Positions 15,287 to 22,154 of a stretch of 24,563 nucleotides of DNA are shown one piece after another (position 1 is the stretch's first letter; every line of letters starts with the position of its first letter). The DNA comes from JAYXXU01 sp049301135 (GTDB lineage: Bacteria > Pseudomonadota > Gammaproteobacteria > Pseudomonadales > Moraxellaceae). The stretch covers positions 1-24,563 of the forward strand of contig JBAQKP010000034.1 of assembly GCA_049301135.1 (NCBI GenBank), written 5' to 3'. Below the pieces are notes generated by a model that saw nothing but the letters and a program-made list of their open reading frames with translations, did not search any database and was not told the origin of the DNA. The position numbers and the translations under genes were made by a program.

Positions 15287-15604
15287 ATGAAAAAGTTGTA
15301 TGCTGTACTGCTGATTTTGGCCAGCATCGCTGTGACGGGTTGTAGCTTACTCGGCGCTACAATCGATGGCGCACTCAACAAAAATGAATCTGATCCTGAC
15401 TACCAAACCGAGTTTGCGACTGAAGGATTGGCGGCTGATATTGAGTTTGTGCAACAACTACTTAGACCCGAAGCAACAGCCCGCGAAACCACTGCTTCAG
15501 AACAGTGTAAAACCGCCAACGACGTCTATGTTTGCTCACAAGCCCAAGCGACTTGCTGGTGTCAAAGCAAAACACCCAATAACGCTGATACTACGCCCAA
15601 ATAA
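15287..15604 (+). CDS. Small putative lipoprotein
   Basis: 105 residues with a lipoprotein signal: MKK, a hydrophobic stretch, and a lipobox AVTGC with Cys19 as the lipidated residue. The mature part is short and polar with four further Cys in the last third (EQCKTANDVYVCSQAQ, CWC), possibly disulfide-bonded in the periplasm. No family recognised. Its last 14 bases overlap the end of the convergent EamA transporter gene. Confidence 0.75.
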   Translation: MKKLYAVLLILASIAVTGCSLLGATIDGALNKNESDPDYQTEFATEGLAADIEFVQQLLRPEATARETTASEQCKTANDVYVCSQAQATCWCQSKTPNNADTTPK

Positions 15605-16484
15605 CCAGCACCGCCCCAACCACTACCAGCAACAAGCCCAAATGGTCAGTCCGCTGAAGTTTTTCCTTAAAAAACCATACCGAAATCATCAAGGTAAACA
15701 ACACTTCAACCTGACCAAGTGTTTTGACAATCGCCACCGACTCCAAGCTCATCGCGGTAAACCAACCCAGCGAACCCAAAAAACTCGCCACACTGACCGC
15801 CGCCGTTAAGCCTTTGCGTTGCCACAGCGCCCGCAAGGTTGCCCGACGGGTCAGCCCCAACCACAGCAACATGATGGCCGTCTGCAAACCAATCACACAC
15901 AACAACACCCAGCCCGCCCGCAGCAAAAACGGCAGCGCCGTCAACTCCAAACTGGCTTCTCGCACCAAGAGCGACGTGATCGCAAACGCCAAACCACTGC
16001 CCAGCCCCGTCCATAAAATCGGCCATGACAGCGAGCGAATATCCTTTGCACCACTGAGCAAAAACACCGCAATCCCACCGATGAGCACACCGAGCCAACC
16101 CAACAGACTGAGCTGATCCGACAGCAACGCTGTACCGATCAACGCCGCCAACACCGCTTCACTTTTGGCTAGTCCAACGCCGATGGCGTAGTTTTTTTGT
16201 TGAAAAAGCCTGACCATCAACACCGTCGCCAAAATCTGACTCAGCGATGCAATCACGATATACAGCCAAAATCGTCCGGTAAATTCGACCGCGGCGACCG
16301 TCTCACCCTGACTGCTGCTGTGCTGATATAGCCAAAACAGATACAACGCCGCCAACGGACTAGCACAGATAAACCGCGCCAAGGTCACGCCATAGGCATC
16401 CACTGAGGTACTGAGTTGTTTTTGAAAGGCATTGCGCCATGACTGCATAAACGCAGCCAACAGAGTGAACGGAATCCAGAGCAT
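15591..16484 (-). CDS. EamA/DMT-family transporter
   Basis: 297 residues with about ten predicted transmembrane segments in two homologous halves (EamA domains, roughly 1-137 and 150-296), the layout of drug/metabolite transporters. Substrate unknown. The ATG overlaps the dtd stop by one base (TAATG), so it is translated from the dtd transcript. It ends inside the convergent lipoprotein gene. Confidence 0.88.
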   Translation of the reverse strand: MLWIPFTLLAAFMQSWRNAFQKQLSTSVDAYGVTLARFICASPLAALYLFWLYQHSSSQGETVAAVEFTGRFWLYIVIASLSQILATVLMVRLFQQKNYAIGVGLAKSEAVLAALIGTALLSDQLSLLGWLGVLIGGIAVFLLSGAKDIRSLSWPILWTGLGSGLAFAITSLLVREASLELTALPFLLRAGWVLLCVIGLQTAIMLLWLGLTRRATLRALWQRKGLTAAVSVASFLGSLGWFTAMSLESVAIVKTLGQVEVLFTLMISVWFFKEKLQRTDHLGLLLVVVGAVLVIWA

Positions 16485-16921
16485 TACACGTCCAACATAA
16501 ACGTGACGGGGCCATCATTGACCAGACTGACTTGCATATCCGCCCCGAAGATGCCCGTCTGTACAATCGGATGGCGTGCTTGGGCTTTTTGAACCAATAA
16601 TTCAAACAGTGCTTTCGCCTCAGCGGGCGGCATCGCAGGCGCAAAATCTGGCCGTAAGCCCTTATGGGTCAGTGCCATCAGGGTAAACTGTGACACCAAC
16701 AGCAAGCCGCCGCCGGTTTGGGTCAGGCTCAGGTTCATTTTGCCCGCTTCATCGCTAAACACCCGATAAGCCAGCAATTTATCCAGTAGTTTATCCGCCG
16801 TCGCTTCGGTATCGCCTTTGCCAACACCGACCAACACCAATAAGCCCGCGTCGATCTGGCCGACAGTGTGCTGGTTGACTACCACGTGGGCGGATTGAAC
16901 CCGTTGAATTAAAGCGCGCAT
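16484..16921 (-). CDS. dtd: D-aminoacyl-tRNA deacylase
   Basis: Hydrolyses D-aminoacyl-tRNAs to keep D-amino acids out of protein; cytosolic dimer. At 145 residues it is the normal length. Signature motifs SQFTL (residues 77-81) and NDGPVTF near the C-terminus, which carries the Gly-cisPro selector, are intact. Start MRALIQRVQSA with GAGAG upstream. Coupled to the EamA transporter downstream. Confidence 0.96.
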   Translation of the reverse strand: MRALIQRVQSAHVVVNQHTVGQIDAGLLVLVGVGKGDTEATADKLLDKLLAYRVFSDEAGKMNLSLTQTGGGLLLVSQFTLMALTHKGLRPDFAPAMPPAEAKALFELLVQKAQARHPIVQTGIFGADMQVSLVNDGPVTFMLDV

Positions 16922-17018
16922 CTGTTTACTCTCAACAAGACATGAATTTTTCAGTCACGTTGCGCACTATACGCCCCCTTCCTGTGGGTTTTCAAAACGA
17001 GCGCTTTAAGGAGATCAA

Positions 17019-17573
17019 ATGAACAAACAATTCGTACAGTTTATCAGTGCAACGATGCTCAGTCTTGGACTGTCGATGACAACCTATGCCCAGACTGCGC
17101 CATCAGACCAACAAATTAAAGCACTCATTCAAGCAATGGGCATGCATGAGGGCATAGAAAATCAGATCAAAGCATTTGAGCAAAATATTGAAGCAAGTGC
17201 TGCAATCATCAATAAACAAGTCGCAGAAAGCTTCTATGCGGACTTGCCACCTGAAGCGCAAGTGATTTTGGATGAAGAGGCACTTTGGCTAATGAAGCAA
17301 ATGCCCGTTAGCACGGACTTTCTGATCAAAGCCTACACTGAACTTTTACAGTCTCAAAACTTAAGTATGGCTGAGATTGATGAGCTACTAAATATTTACC
17401 AACGTCCAGTAATGCAAAAATTCGTACAGACTCATAATCACATCATGGGTGCTTGGGCAACCCGTATCATGCAAGAAGTAGACAGCAACATGAGTAAAAT
17501 GTTGGCAGAGTATGCAAAGCGCATAAAAATGCGTATTGGCGCTTTAGCAGAGAGTAAGCAACCAGCCCCCTAG
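17019..17573 (+). CDS. Secreted DUF2059-like protein
   Basis: 184 residues. Signal peptide with cleavage after about residue 24 (TTYAQ). The mature part is helical, with a stretch around 110-165 (LSMAEIDELLNIYQRPVMQKF...) like the C-terminal part of DUF2059 proteins, whose function is unknown. Strong TAAGGAGATC ribosome binding site. The DUF call is from memory of the pattern. Confidence 0.65.
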   Translation: MNKQFVQFISATMLSLGLSMTTYAQTAPSDQQIKALIQAMGMHEGIENQIKAFEQNIEASAAIINKQVAESFYADLPPEAQVILDEEALWLMKQMPVSTDFLIKAYTELLQSQNLSMAEIDELLNIYQRPVMQKFVQTHNHIMGAWATRIMQEVDSNMSKMLAEYAKRIKMRIGALAESKQPAP

Positions 17574-17628
17574 CCCCACCTCACCTGATCTTGTACAGTT
17601 GCGGCATGACTGACTGTGCCGTGACTAC

Positions 17629-18474
17629 ATGATGGCAACTTTTCCCCTGCTGATTGCCCCGCTTGACCTACTGCCGCACCTCGACCAACCGAATCTGCGC
17701 ATCATCGACCTCAGCCGAGAGTCAGTGTTTCAGCAAGTGCATCTACGCGCTGCAGTCTGGCTGAATGGCCGTCGCCTGATGCGTGGCGTTGAACCGGTCG
17801 CGGCAGGACTGCCTGATCTGGATGTGTTGACCGCACTGATGGTCGAGCTTGGCATCACCCCACAACATCATGTGATTGCCTATGACGACGAAGGCGGTGG
17901 CTGGGCAAGTCGCTTGATTTGGACACTGCATCGGCTGGGACATGACAAGGTATCATTACTGGATGGCGGCATTCATGCGTGGCTGGCCGATGGTTTGCCG
18001 ACCGAAGAAGGCGCGAGCAGCGCAATCGATTGCCCGCCCAGCACATGGCAACTCGACCCACAACCCGAAGTCAACGCCGAACAACTGATGGCTCGCATGG
18101 CACAACACCATGACCCGATTTGGGACTGCCGTAGCCTTGAAGAATATACCGGCGAGCGACTGGCCGCCCGACGTGGCGGACACCTGCCGAATGCTAAACA
18201 TTACGAATGGACGCGCGCGATGGATCGTAGCAACGCGCTACGCCTGCGCCCACTGGATCAAATTCGGCAAGACCTGATCGAATGCGGTATCCTAAGCGAC
18301 ACATCGCACACCACTCCCAACCCGATTGTCACCTATTGCCAAAGCCATCATCGCTCGAGTTTCGCCTATGTGGTCGGCAAAATTTTAGACCTTCCGATCC
18401 AAGCCTATGCAGGCGGCTGGAGCGATTGGGGCAATCGCAGCGACACCCCGATCCACACCGGAGAACCCACTTGA
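17629..18474 (+). CDS. Sulfurtransferase, two-domain rhodanese
   Basis: 281 residues. The inactive N-terminal rhodanese domain has DDEGGGWASRLIWTL where the Cys loop would be. The C-terminal domain keeps the active loop CQSHHRS, with catalytic Cys237, followed by AYAGGWSDWGN. Family members transfer sulfane sulfur from thiosulfate or 3-mercaptopyruvate; the donor here is unknown. Its TGA stop overlaps the psd TTG start, giving the rhodanese-psd pairing also known in pseudomonads. Confidence 0.9.
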   Translation: MMATFPLLIAPLDLLPHLDQPNLRIIDLSRESVFQQVHLRAAVWLNGRRLMRGVEPVAAGLPDLDVLTALMVELGITPQHHVIAYDDEGGGWASRLIWTLHRLGHDKVSLLDGGIHAWLADGLPTEEGASSAIDCPPSTWQLDPQPEVNAEQLMARMAQHHDPIWDCRSLEEYTGERLAARRGGHLPNAKHYEWTRAMDRSNALRLRPLDQIRQDLIECGILSDTSHTTPNPIVTYCQSHHRSSFAYVVGKILDLPIQAYAGGWSDWGNRSDTPIHTGEPT

Positions 18475-19349
18475 GCATCCTCAATCATCGTCTAATCAAA
18501 CACCTCAAAACCACTGGTTTTATTCGCGCCCAGCATTTGCTACCGCAACAACAACTCAGCCGCGTGGTTGGCCAGCTTGCCGCCAGCGAAAACCCGCTGG
18601 TTAAGCAAGTGTTTATTCGTGGCTTTGCCAAGCAATATCAGATCGATATGAGTCTGGCACAAGATGAAAACCTTAACGCCTACCCTAGCTTTAATGCGTT
18701 TTTTACCCGTCCGATTAAGTCAAGTGTGCGCCCGATTGATGCTGAGCCGATGAACATCGTGTCGCCTGCCGATGGTGCAGTATCACAAATTGGTCAAATC
18801 AATGGCGACGCGGTATTTCAGGCCAAAGGTCAGCACTTTTCGGCGGTCGAGTTGGTCGGTGATCGGGTGTTGGCACAGCCGTTTTTAGGCGGTCAATTTG
18901 CCACGATTTATCTGTCGCCGCGTGATTATCATCGGGTGCATATGCCGTTTTCCGGTCGTCTGACCGAAACCCTGTATATCCCTGGCGAACTGTTTTCGGT
19001 AAATGGGACGACCGCAGCGCACGTCGATGGCTTGTTTGCCCGCAATGAGCGCATGGTGTGTTTGTTTGACATCGATGTGAATGGCAAAACCGAACGCATG
19101 GCGGTGGTGTTGGTTGGCGCGATGATCGTGGCAGGCATCGAAACGGTTGCCACTGGCAAAATCACCCCATCCGGCCAAGTCGAACGCCGCAGCCATGATC
19201 TGTACCTAGAAAAAGGTGCTGAGCTTGGGCGTTTTTATCTCGGTTCCACTGCGATCATCTTGCTACCGCCAGAACTGTCGGCATGGGTCAGCAGCCTAGG
19301 CGAAGCAAATCCGGTCAAAATGGGACAGAAAATTGGCGTGTTTAAATAA
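18471..19349 (+). CDS. psd: Phosphatidylserine decarboxylase proenzyme
   Basis: Inner-membrane pyruvoyl enzyme making phosphatidylethanolamine. 292 residues from a TTG start at 18471 that overlaps the rhodanese stop, with GGAG seven bases upstream; this gives MSILNHRLIKHL, the right length. Motifs: FFTRPIKSSVRP, VSPADGAVSQ, SPRDYHRVHMP and the self-cleavage site LGST, with cleavage between Gly258 and Ser259. The open frame starting earlier (18282) lies inside the rhodanese gene. Confidence 0.95.
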   Translation: MSILNHRLIKHLKTTGFIRAQHLLPQQQLSRVVGQLAASENPLVKQVFIRGFAKQYQIDMSLAQDENLNAYPSFNAFFTRPIKSSVRPIDAEPMNIVSPADGAVSQIGQINGDAVFQAKGQHFSAVELVGDRVLAQPFLGGQFATIYLSPRDYHRVHMPFSGRLTETLYIPGELFSVNGTTAAHVDGLFARNERMVCLFDIDVNGKTERMAVVLVGAMIVAGIETVATGKITPSGQVERRSHDLYLEKGAELGRFYLGSTAIILLPPELSAWVSSLGEANPVKMGQKIGVFK

Positions 19350-19362
19350 CACGCGTTTAACC

Positions 19363-19394
19363 TCGCTGCTGGAGCAAACCGAATCCAGCAGCGA
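19363..19394 (+). terminator. Hairpin after psd
   Basis: Perfect 11-bp arms TCGCTGCTGGA / TCCAGCAGCGA around a 10-nt loop, 14 bases after the psd stop. No T-run follows, so it is a transcript-end structure of uncertain mechanism. Confidence 0.55.
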
Positions 19395-19470
19395 TGACAG
19401 ATAAAACAATTTACAATCAAATTTTGTTTTTTTGCCAATACTGCATCCAATCACCATTTAGGAAAAAATC

Positions 19471-20379
19471 ATGGCTGGCACAAGCTTACTGGCGCTGATC
19501 GATGATATCGCAACGATTTTGGATGACGTGTCTGTCATGACCAAAGTCGCCGCCAAAAAAACCGCAGGCGTACTCGGCGATGATCTCGCGTTAAATGCCC
19601 AACAAGTGGCTGGTGTACAGGCGGATCGCGAAATTCCTGTGGTGCTCGCAGTCGCCAAAGGTTCAGCGATTAATAAACTGATTCTCGTGCCATCGGCCTT
19701 GTTGATTAGCTTTTTTTTACCGTGGCTGATCACGCCGCTGCTGATGCTCGGCGGGCTGTTTTTGTGCTTTGAAGGCGCAGAAAAACTGGTACATAAGTAC
19801 CTACACGCCGATGAAGCCGACGATCACGCAGCACGGGTCGAGGCGCTGGCTGATGCCAATGTCGATATGGTGGCGTTTGAAAAAGACAAAATCAAAGGCG
19901 CCGTGCGTACCGATTTTATTCTATCGGCAGAAATCATCGTGATTGCGCTCGGTTCGGCAGCCGGTGCAACCCTACTGAATCAAACCCTGGTGCTGGTGAT
20001 TATCTCGGTGGCGATGACGGTCGGTGTGTATGGTCTGGTCGCGGGGATTGTCAAAATCGACGATCTTGGTCTGCACCTGCTGCAAAAAACCAGTAATGCC
20101 GCCAAAACCACTGGTCGCCTACTGCTGGCGGCTGCACCGAAGCTGATGAAGTTTTTATCAGTGGCGGGCACGATTGCGATGTTTTTGGTCGGTGGTGGGA
20201 TTTTGGTGCATGGTGTGCCTGCGCTGCATCATGGCGTGGAAGATCTGTCGCATTTGACCGGTATGTTTTCGAGTCTAACTGGCGCGCTGCTCAATGGTTT
20301 GGTGGGTCTACTCGCCGGTGGTTTGGTGGTGGCGATTTTGATGCTATTTCAAAAATTGCGTGGCACAGCGGCACACTAA
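19471..20379 (+). CDS. DUF808 (YedI-like) membrane protein
   Basis: 302 residues with several hydrophobic segments. Family blocks at the start (MAGTSLLALIDDIATILDDV, VMTKVAAKKTAGVLGDDLALNAQQV quoted in part) and GGLFLCFEGAEKLVHK are diagnostic of DUF808. Inner-membrane location; function unknown. AGGA lies nine bases before the ATG. A small membrane protein follows 21 bases later and is probably cotranscribed. Confidence 0.88.
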   Translation: MAGTSLLALIDDIATILDDVSVMTKVAAKKTAGVLGDDLALNAQQVAGVQADREIPVVLAVAKGSAINKLILVPSALLISFFLPWLITPLLMLGGLFLCFEGAEKLVHKYLHADEADDHAARVEALADANVDMVAFEKDKIKGAVRTDFILSAEIIVIALGSAAGATLLNQTLVLVIISVAMTVGVYGLVAGIVKIDDLGLHLLQKTSNAAKTTGRLLLAAAPKLMKFLSVAGTIAMFLVGGGILVHGVPALHHGVEDLSHLTGMFSSLTGALLNGLVGLLAGGLVVAILMLFQKLRGTAAH

Positions 20380-20400
20380 TCCTATCCTCAAGGAACGCAT

Positions 20401-20811
20401 ATGTTTAAAGGTGCAGGCGGTACAGACGGCGGGATTGGGCAGTTTTTAATCGGCATCGTCATGATGGTGGCTGGGTTTTATCTGTTGCTCAGTTCGATTC
20501 ATGTCAGTTCGAGCTTTGGTTTGACCGCACGGTTGTTTAGTTTTGGCGCGGGGAATGCTTGGGGCGTGACCACGGGTATGGTGCTGATTCCGTTTATTTT
20601 TGGGGTCGGGATTATTTTTTATAATGCGCGTAACTGGCTGGGCTGGTTACTGGCTGGTGGGGCGTTGGTGGCGCTCATTTTTGGGGTGATTGCCAGTTTA
20701 CGTTTTGGCTTCCGTGGCATGAGTGCGTTTGATTTGATTGTGATTTTGGTGCTGTCGATGGGTGGACTAGGCTTGTTTTTGCGCTCGTTACAGAGTTTTA
20801 AAAAGGCTTAG
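20401..20811 (+). CDS. Small four-helix membrane protein of unknown function
   Basis: 136 residues: a Gly-rich N-terminus (GAGGTDGGIGQF), then about four hydrophobic segments (15-33, 55-73, 78-98, 108-126) and a short basic tail. AAGGAACGC precedes the ATG. No family recognised. Likely in one unit with the upstream DUF808 gene. Confidence 0.78.
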   Translation: MFKGAGGTDGGIGQFLIGIVMMVAGFYLLLSSIHVSSSFGLTARLFSFGAGNAWGVTTGMVLIPFIFGVGIIFYNARNWLGWLLAGGALVALIFGVIASLRFGFRGMSAFDLIVILVLSMGGLGLFLRSLQSFKKA

Positions 20812-20840
20812 ATGGTCGAATAATTTGGCTAAAAAATCAG

Positions 20841-20856
20841 CATAGATGGATCTATG
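20841..20856. repeat. 16-bp palindrome upstream of the Uma2 gene
   Basis: CATAGATGGATCTATG: 7-bp arms CATAGAT/ATCTATG around GG. It lies 40 bases before the start codon, followed by a small hairpin AAGCTG/CAGCTT (20859-20875) ending in TTTT. Could be an operator or part of a terminator for the upstream gene. Confidence 0.35.
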
Positions 20857-20895
20857 TTAAGCTGAATCGCAGCTTTTACCGATTTGAGGTGTCGC

Positions 20896-21525
20896 ATGAG
20901 TCCAGCCGCACGAAACTATTCGACTCAACAGATGAGTGAACAAGATTATCTGATCTCTGAGCCCTATGCACAGGTCAAACGTGAATATATTGACGGCGAG
21001 GTGTATGCGATGGCGGGCGCAAAAGCTGCGCATAATCGCTTATCCGGCAATATGTTTGGGGAAATTTTTGCTCATTTAAAAGGCCAGACGTGTCAGCCGT
21101 ATGCATCGGACATGAAGGTGCAGGTCGGTCGCAATTATTTTTATCCTGATGTGGTGGTGGATTGTTCAGACTTGCCGGATGACAGTACCTTTACTGCGAC
21201 GCCGGTGTTGTTGGTGGAGGTGATTTCTAAGTCCACACGCCGCATGGATGAAACGGTCAAACGCGCTGCTTACACGCAGATCAGTACGCTACAAGAGTAT
21301 GTGTTGATTGAGCAGGATTTTGTCAAAATCGAGGTGAGTCGGCGGCGGGCGGGTTGGTTGCCGGAGCGGTATTATTTGGGTGATGTGCTGGAATTGGAGT
21401 CGATTGGGCTGAGTTTGCCGGTTGAGCTGATTTATGACCGCGTGCAGAATGAGGAGATGCAGGAGTGGCTGATTCAGCAGCGGGAAGCGGCTGAGGCTGA
21501 AAGAAATCAGGCGGCGGATGAGTAG
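20896..21525 (+). CDS. Uma2-family (DUF820) putative endonuclease
   Basis: 209 residues with a PD-(D/E)xK fold: Pro84-Asp85, Glu108 and Lys112 (EVISK) form the probable active site; E30-Y31-x-D33-G34-E35 (EYIDGEVYAM) is the family N-terminal motif. Uma2 proteins are abundant in cyanobacteria and often lie in accessory regions; role unknown. Start ATG 20896 (MSPAARNYS) with GAGGTG six bases upstream. The C-terminal 25 residues are Glu/Gln/Ala-rich, probably coiled. A hairpin covers the stop codon. Confidence 0.88.
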   Translation: MSPAARNYSTQQMSEQDYLISEPYAQVKREYIDGEVYAMAGAKAAHNRLSGNMFGEIFAHLKGQTCQPYASDMKVQVGRNYFYPDVVVDCSDLPDDSTFTATPVLLVEVISKSTRRMDETVKRAAYTQISTLQEYVLIEQDFVKIEVSRRRAGWLPERYYLGDVLELESIGLSLPVELIYDRVQNEEMQEWLIQQREAAEAERNQAADE

Positions 21526-21534
21526 CCGCCTGAT
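21506..21534 (+). terminator. Hairpin over the Uma2 stop codon
   Basis: ATCAGGCGGC (21506-21515) and GCCGCCTGAT (21525-21534) form a perfect 10-bp stem with a 9-nt loop. No clear T-run. The right arm belongs to the 16-bp direct repeat that recurs at 22132. Confidence 0.5.
21519..21534. repeat. 16-bp direct repeat, left copy (flanks brnTA)
   Basis: TGAGTAGCCGCCTGAT, identical to 22132-22147. It contains the Uma2 TAG stop. Confidence 0.7.
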
Positions 21535-21548
21535 CATTACAATTTAAA

Positions 21549-21758
21549 TCACGTCCACGTTAAGTCCAGTCGCTTGTGCTGGGTTGCACAGTCGCGCAGG
21601 TATAGGTTAATCAGGCTTTGGTAGGGGATGCCTTTTTCCTCAGCCATGCTTTTAAAGTAGTCCACGGTGTCTTGGTCAATACGGATGGTGATTTGTTGCT
21701 TCATCCGCTTGGCGTAGGGATTGGGGACACTGTCAGAGAAATCATAACGTTCACGCAT
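21549..21758 (-). CDS. brnA: BrnA-family antitoxin
   Basis: 69 residues starting MRERYDFSDSVPNPY, then a ribbon-helix-helix-like segment (KQQITIRIDQDTVDYFKSMAEE) and YQSLINLYLRDCA: a typical BrnA antitoxin that binds BrnT and represses the operon. ATG 21758 has AAGGTG six bases upstream and overlaps the brnT end by 8 bases; the frame could begin at a GTG at 21767 but lacks support. Toxin-first order is the norm for this family. Confidence 0.9.
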   Translation of the reverse strand: MRERYDFSDSVPNPYAKRMKQQITIRIDQDTVDYFKSMAEEKGIPYQSLINLYLRDCATQHKRLDLTWT

Positions 21759-22047
21759 CGCGATCACCTTGATATTGGCGTTTCTCGAATTTGTCTGCCT
21801 TGCGTGCGGAGATGATGCGAATCAAATCCTCATCTCGTTCACAGTGGCAAACTACGAGCAGTCGTGAATAGGCACTGAGTCCCATCAGGATAAAACGTGC
21901 TTCACCGTCAGAATGGTCAGGGTCTGGGATCAGGCGACCTAACTCATCGGCAAATACAGTTTGAGCTTCCTCAAACGTAACGCCGTGCTTCTGCTGGTTA
22001 CGGACGTTTTTGTTTTCGTCCCATTCAAACTTTAGGCTGCTCATCAT
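21751..22047 (-). CDS. brnT: BrnT-family toxin (DUF497)
   Basis: 98 residues. FEWDENKNVRNQQKHGVTFEEA is the family N-terminal signature (quoted in part), followed by RFILMGLSAYSRLLVVCHCERDEDLIRIISARKADKFE, with the Arg-Ala-Arg-like ISARKA segment conserved. BrnT is a RelE-like ribonuclease toxin that stops translation. Two ATGs are possible, 22047 and 22044; the promoter places transcription start at about 22044, so translation may be leaderless. A palindrome fills the promoter spacer. Confidence 0.9.
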   Translation of the reverse strand: MMSSLKFEWDENKNVRNQQKHGVTFEEAQTVFADELGRLIPDPDHSDGEARFILMGLSAYSRLLVVCHCERDEDLIRIISARKADKFEKRQYQGDRDA

Positions 22048-22050
22048 TTG

Positions 22051-22079
22051 ATCATATAACTACATTGTAGTTTTTGCAA
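22051..22079 (-). promoter_or_regulatory. brnTA promoter with operator palindrome in the spacer
   Basis: On the minus strand TTGCAA (22079-22074), 17-base spacer, TATGAT (22056-22051). The palindrome AACTACATTGTAGTT (22058-22072; 7-bp arms around T) fills almost all of the spacer, a good place for BrnA to repress. The -10 ends only 3-6 bases before the two brnT ATGs. Confidence 0.65.
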
Positions 22080-22131
22080 TGCACACCGAAAGCTAAAAAT
22101 AGAACGCGGCTAGACAGCTTTGCTTGATTAC

Positions 22132-22147
22132 TGAGTAGCCGCCTGAT
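22132..22147. repeat. 16-bp direct repeat, right copy (flanks brnTA)
   Basis: TGAGTAGCCGCCTGAT, identical to 21519-21534. It also pairs with upstream GCGGCTA (22106-22112) through TAGCCGC, forming a weak hairpin near the sel1-gene stop. Confidence 0.7.
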
Positions 22148-22154
22148 GCGTTAA

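Noticed and set aside
18282..18470. Longer N-terminus for phosphatidylserine decarboxylase
   Set aside because: The region is the rhodanese gene in another frame; TTG 18471 has its own ribosome binding site and gives the family length.
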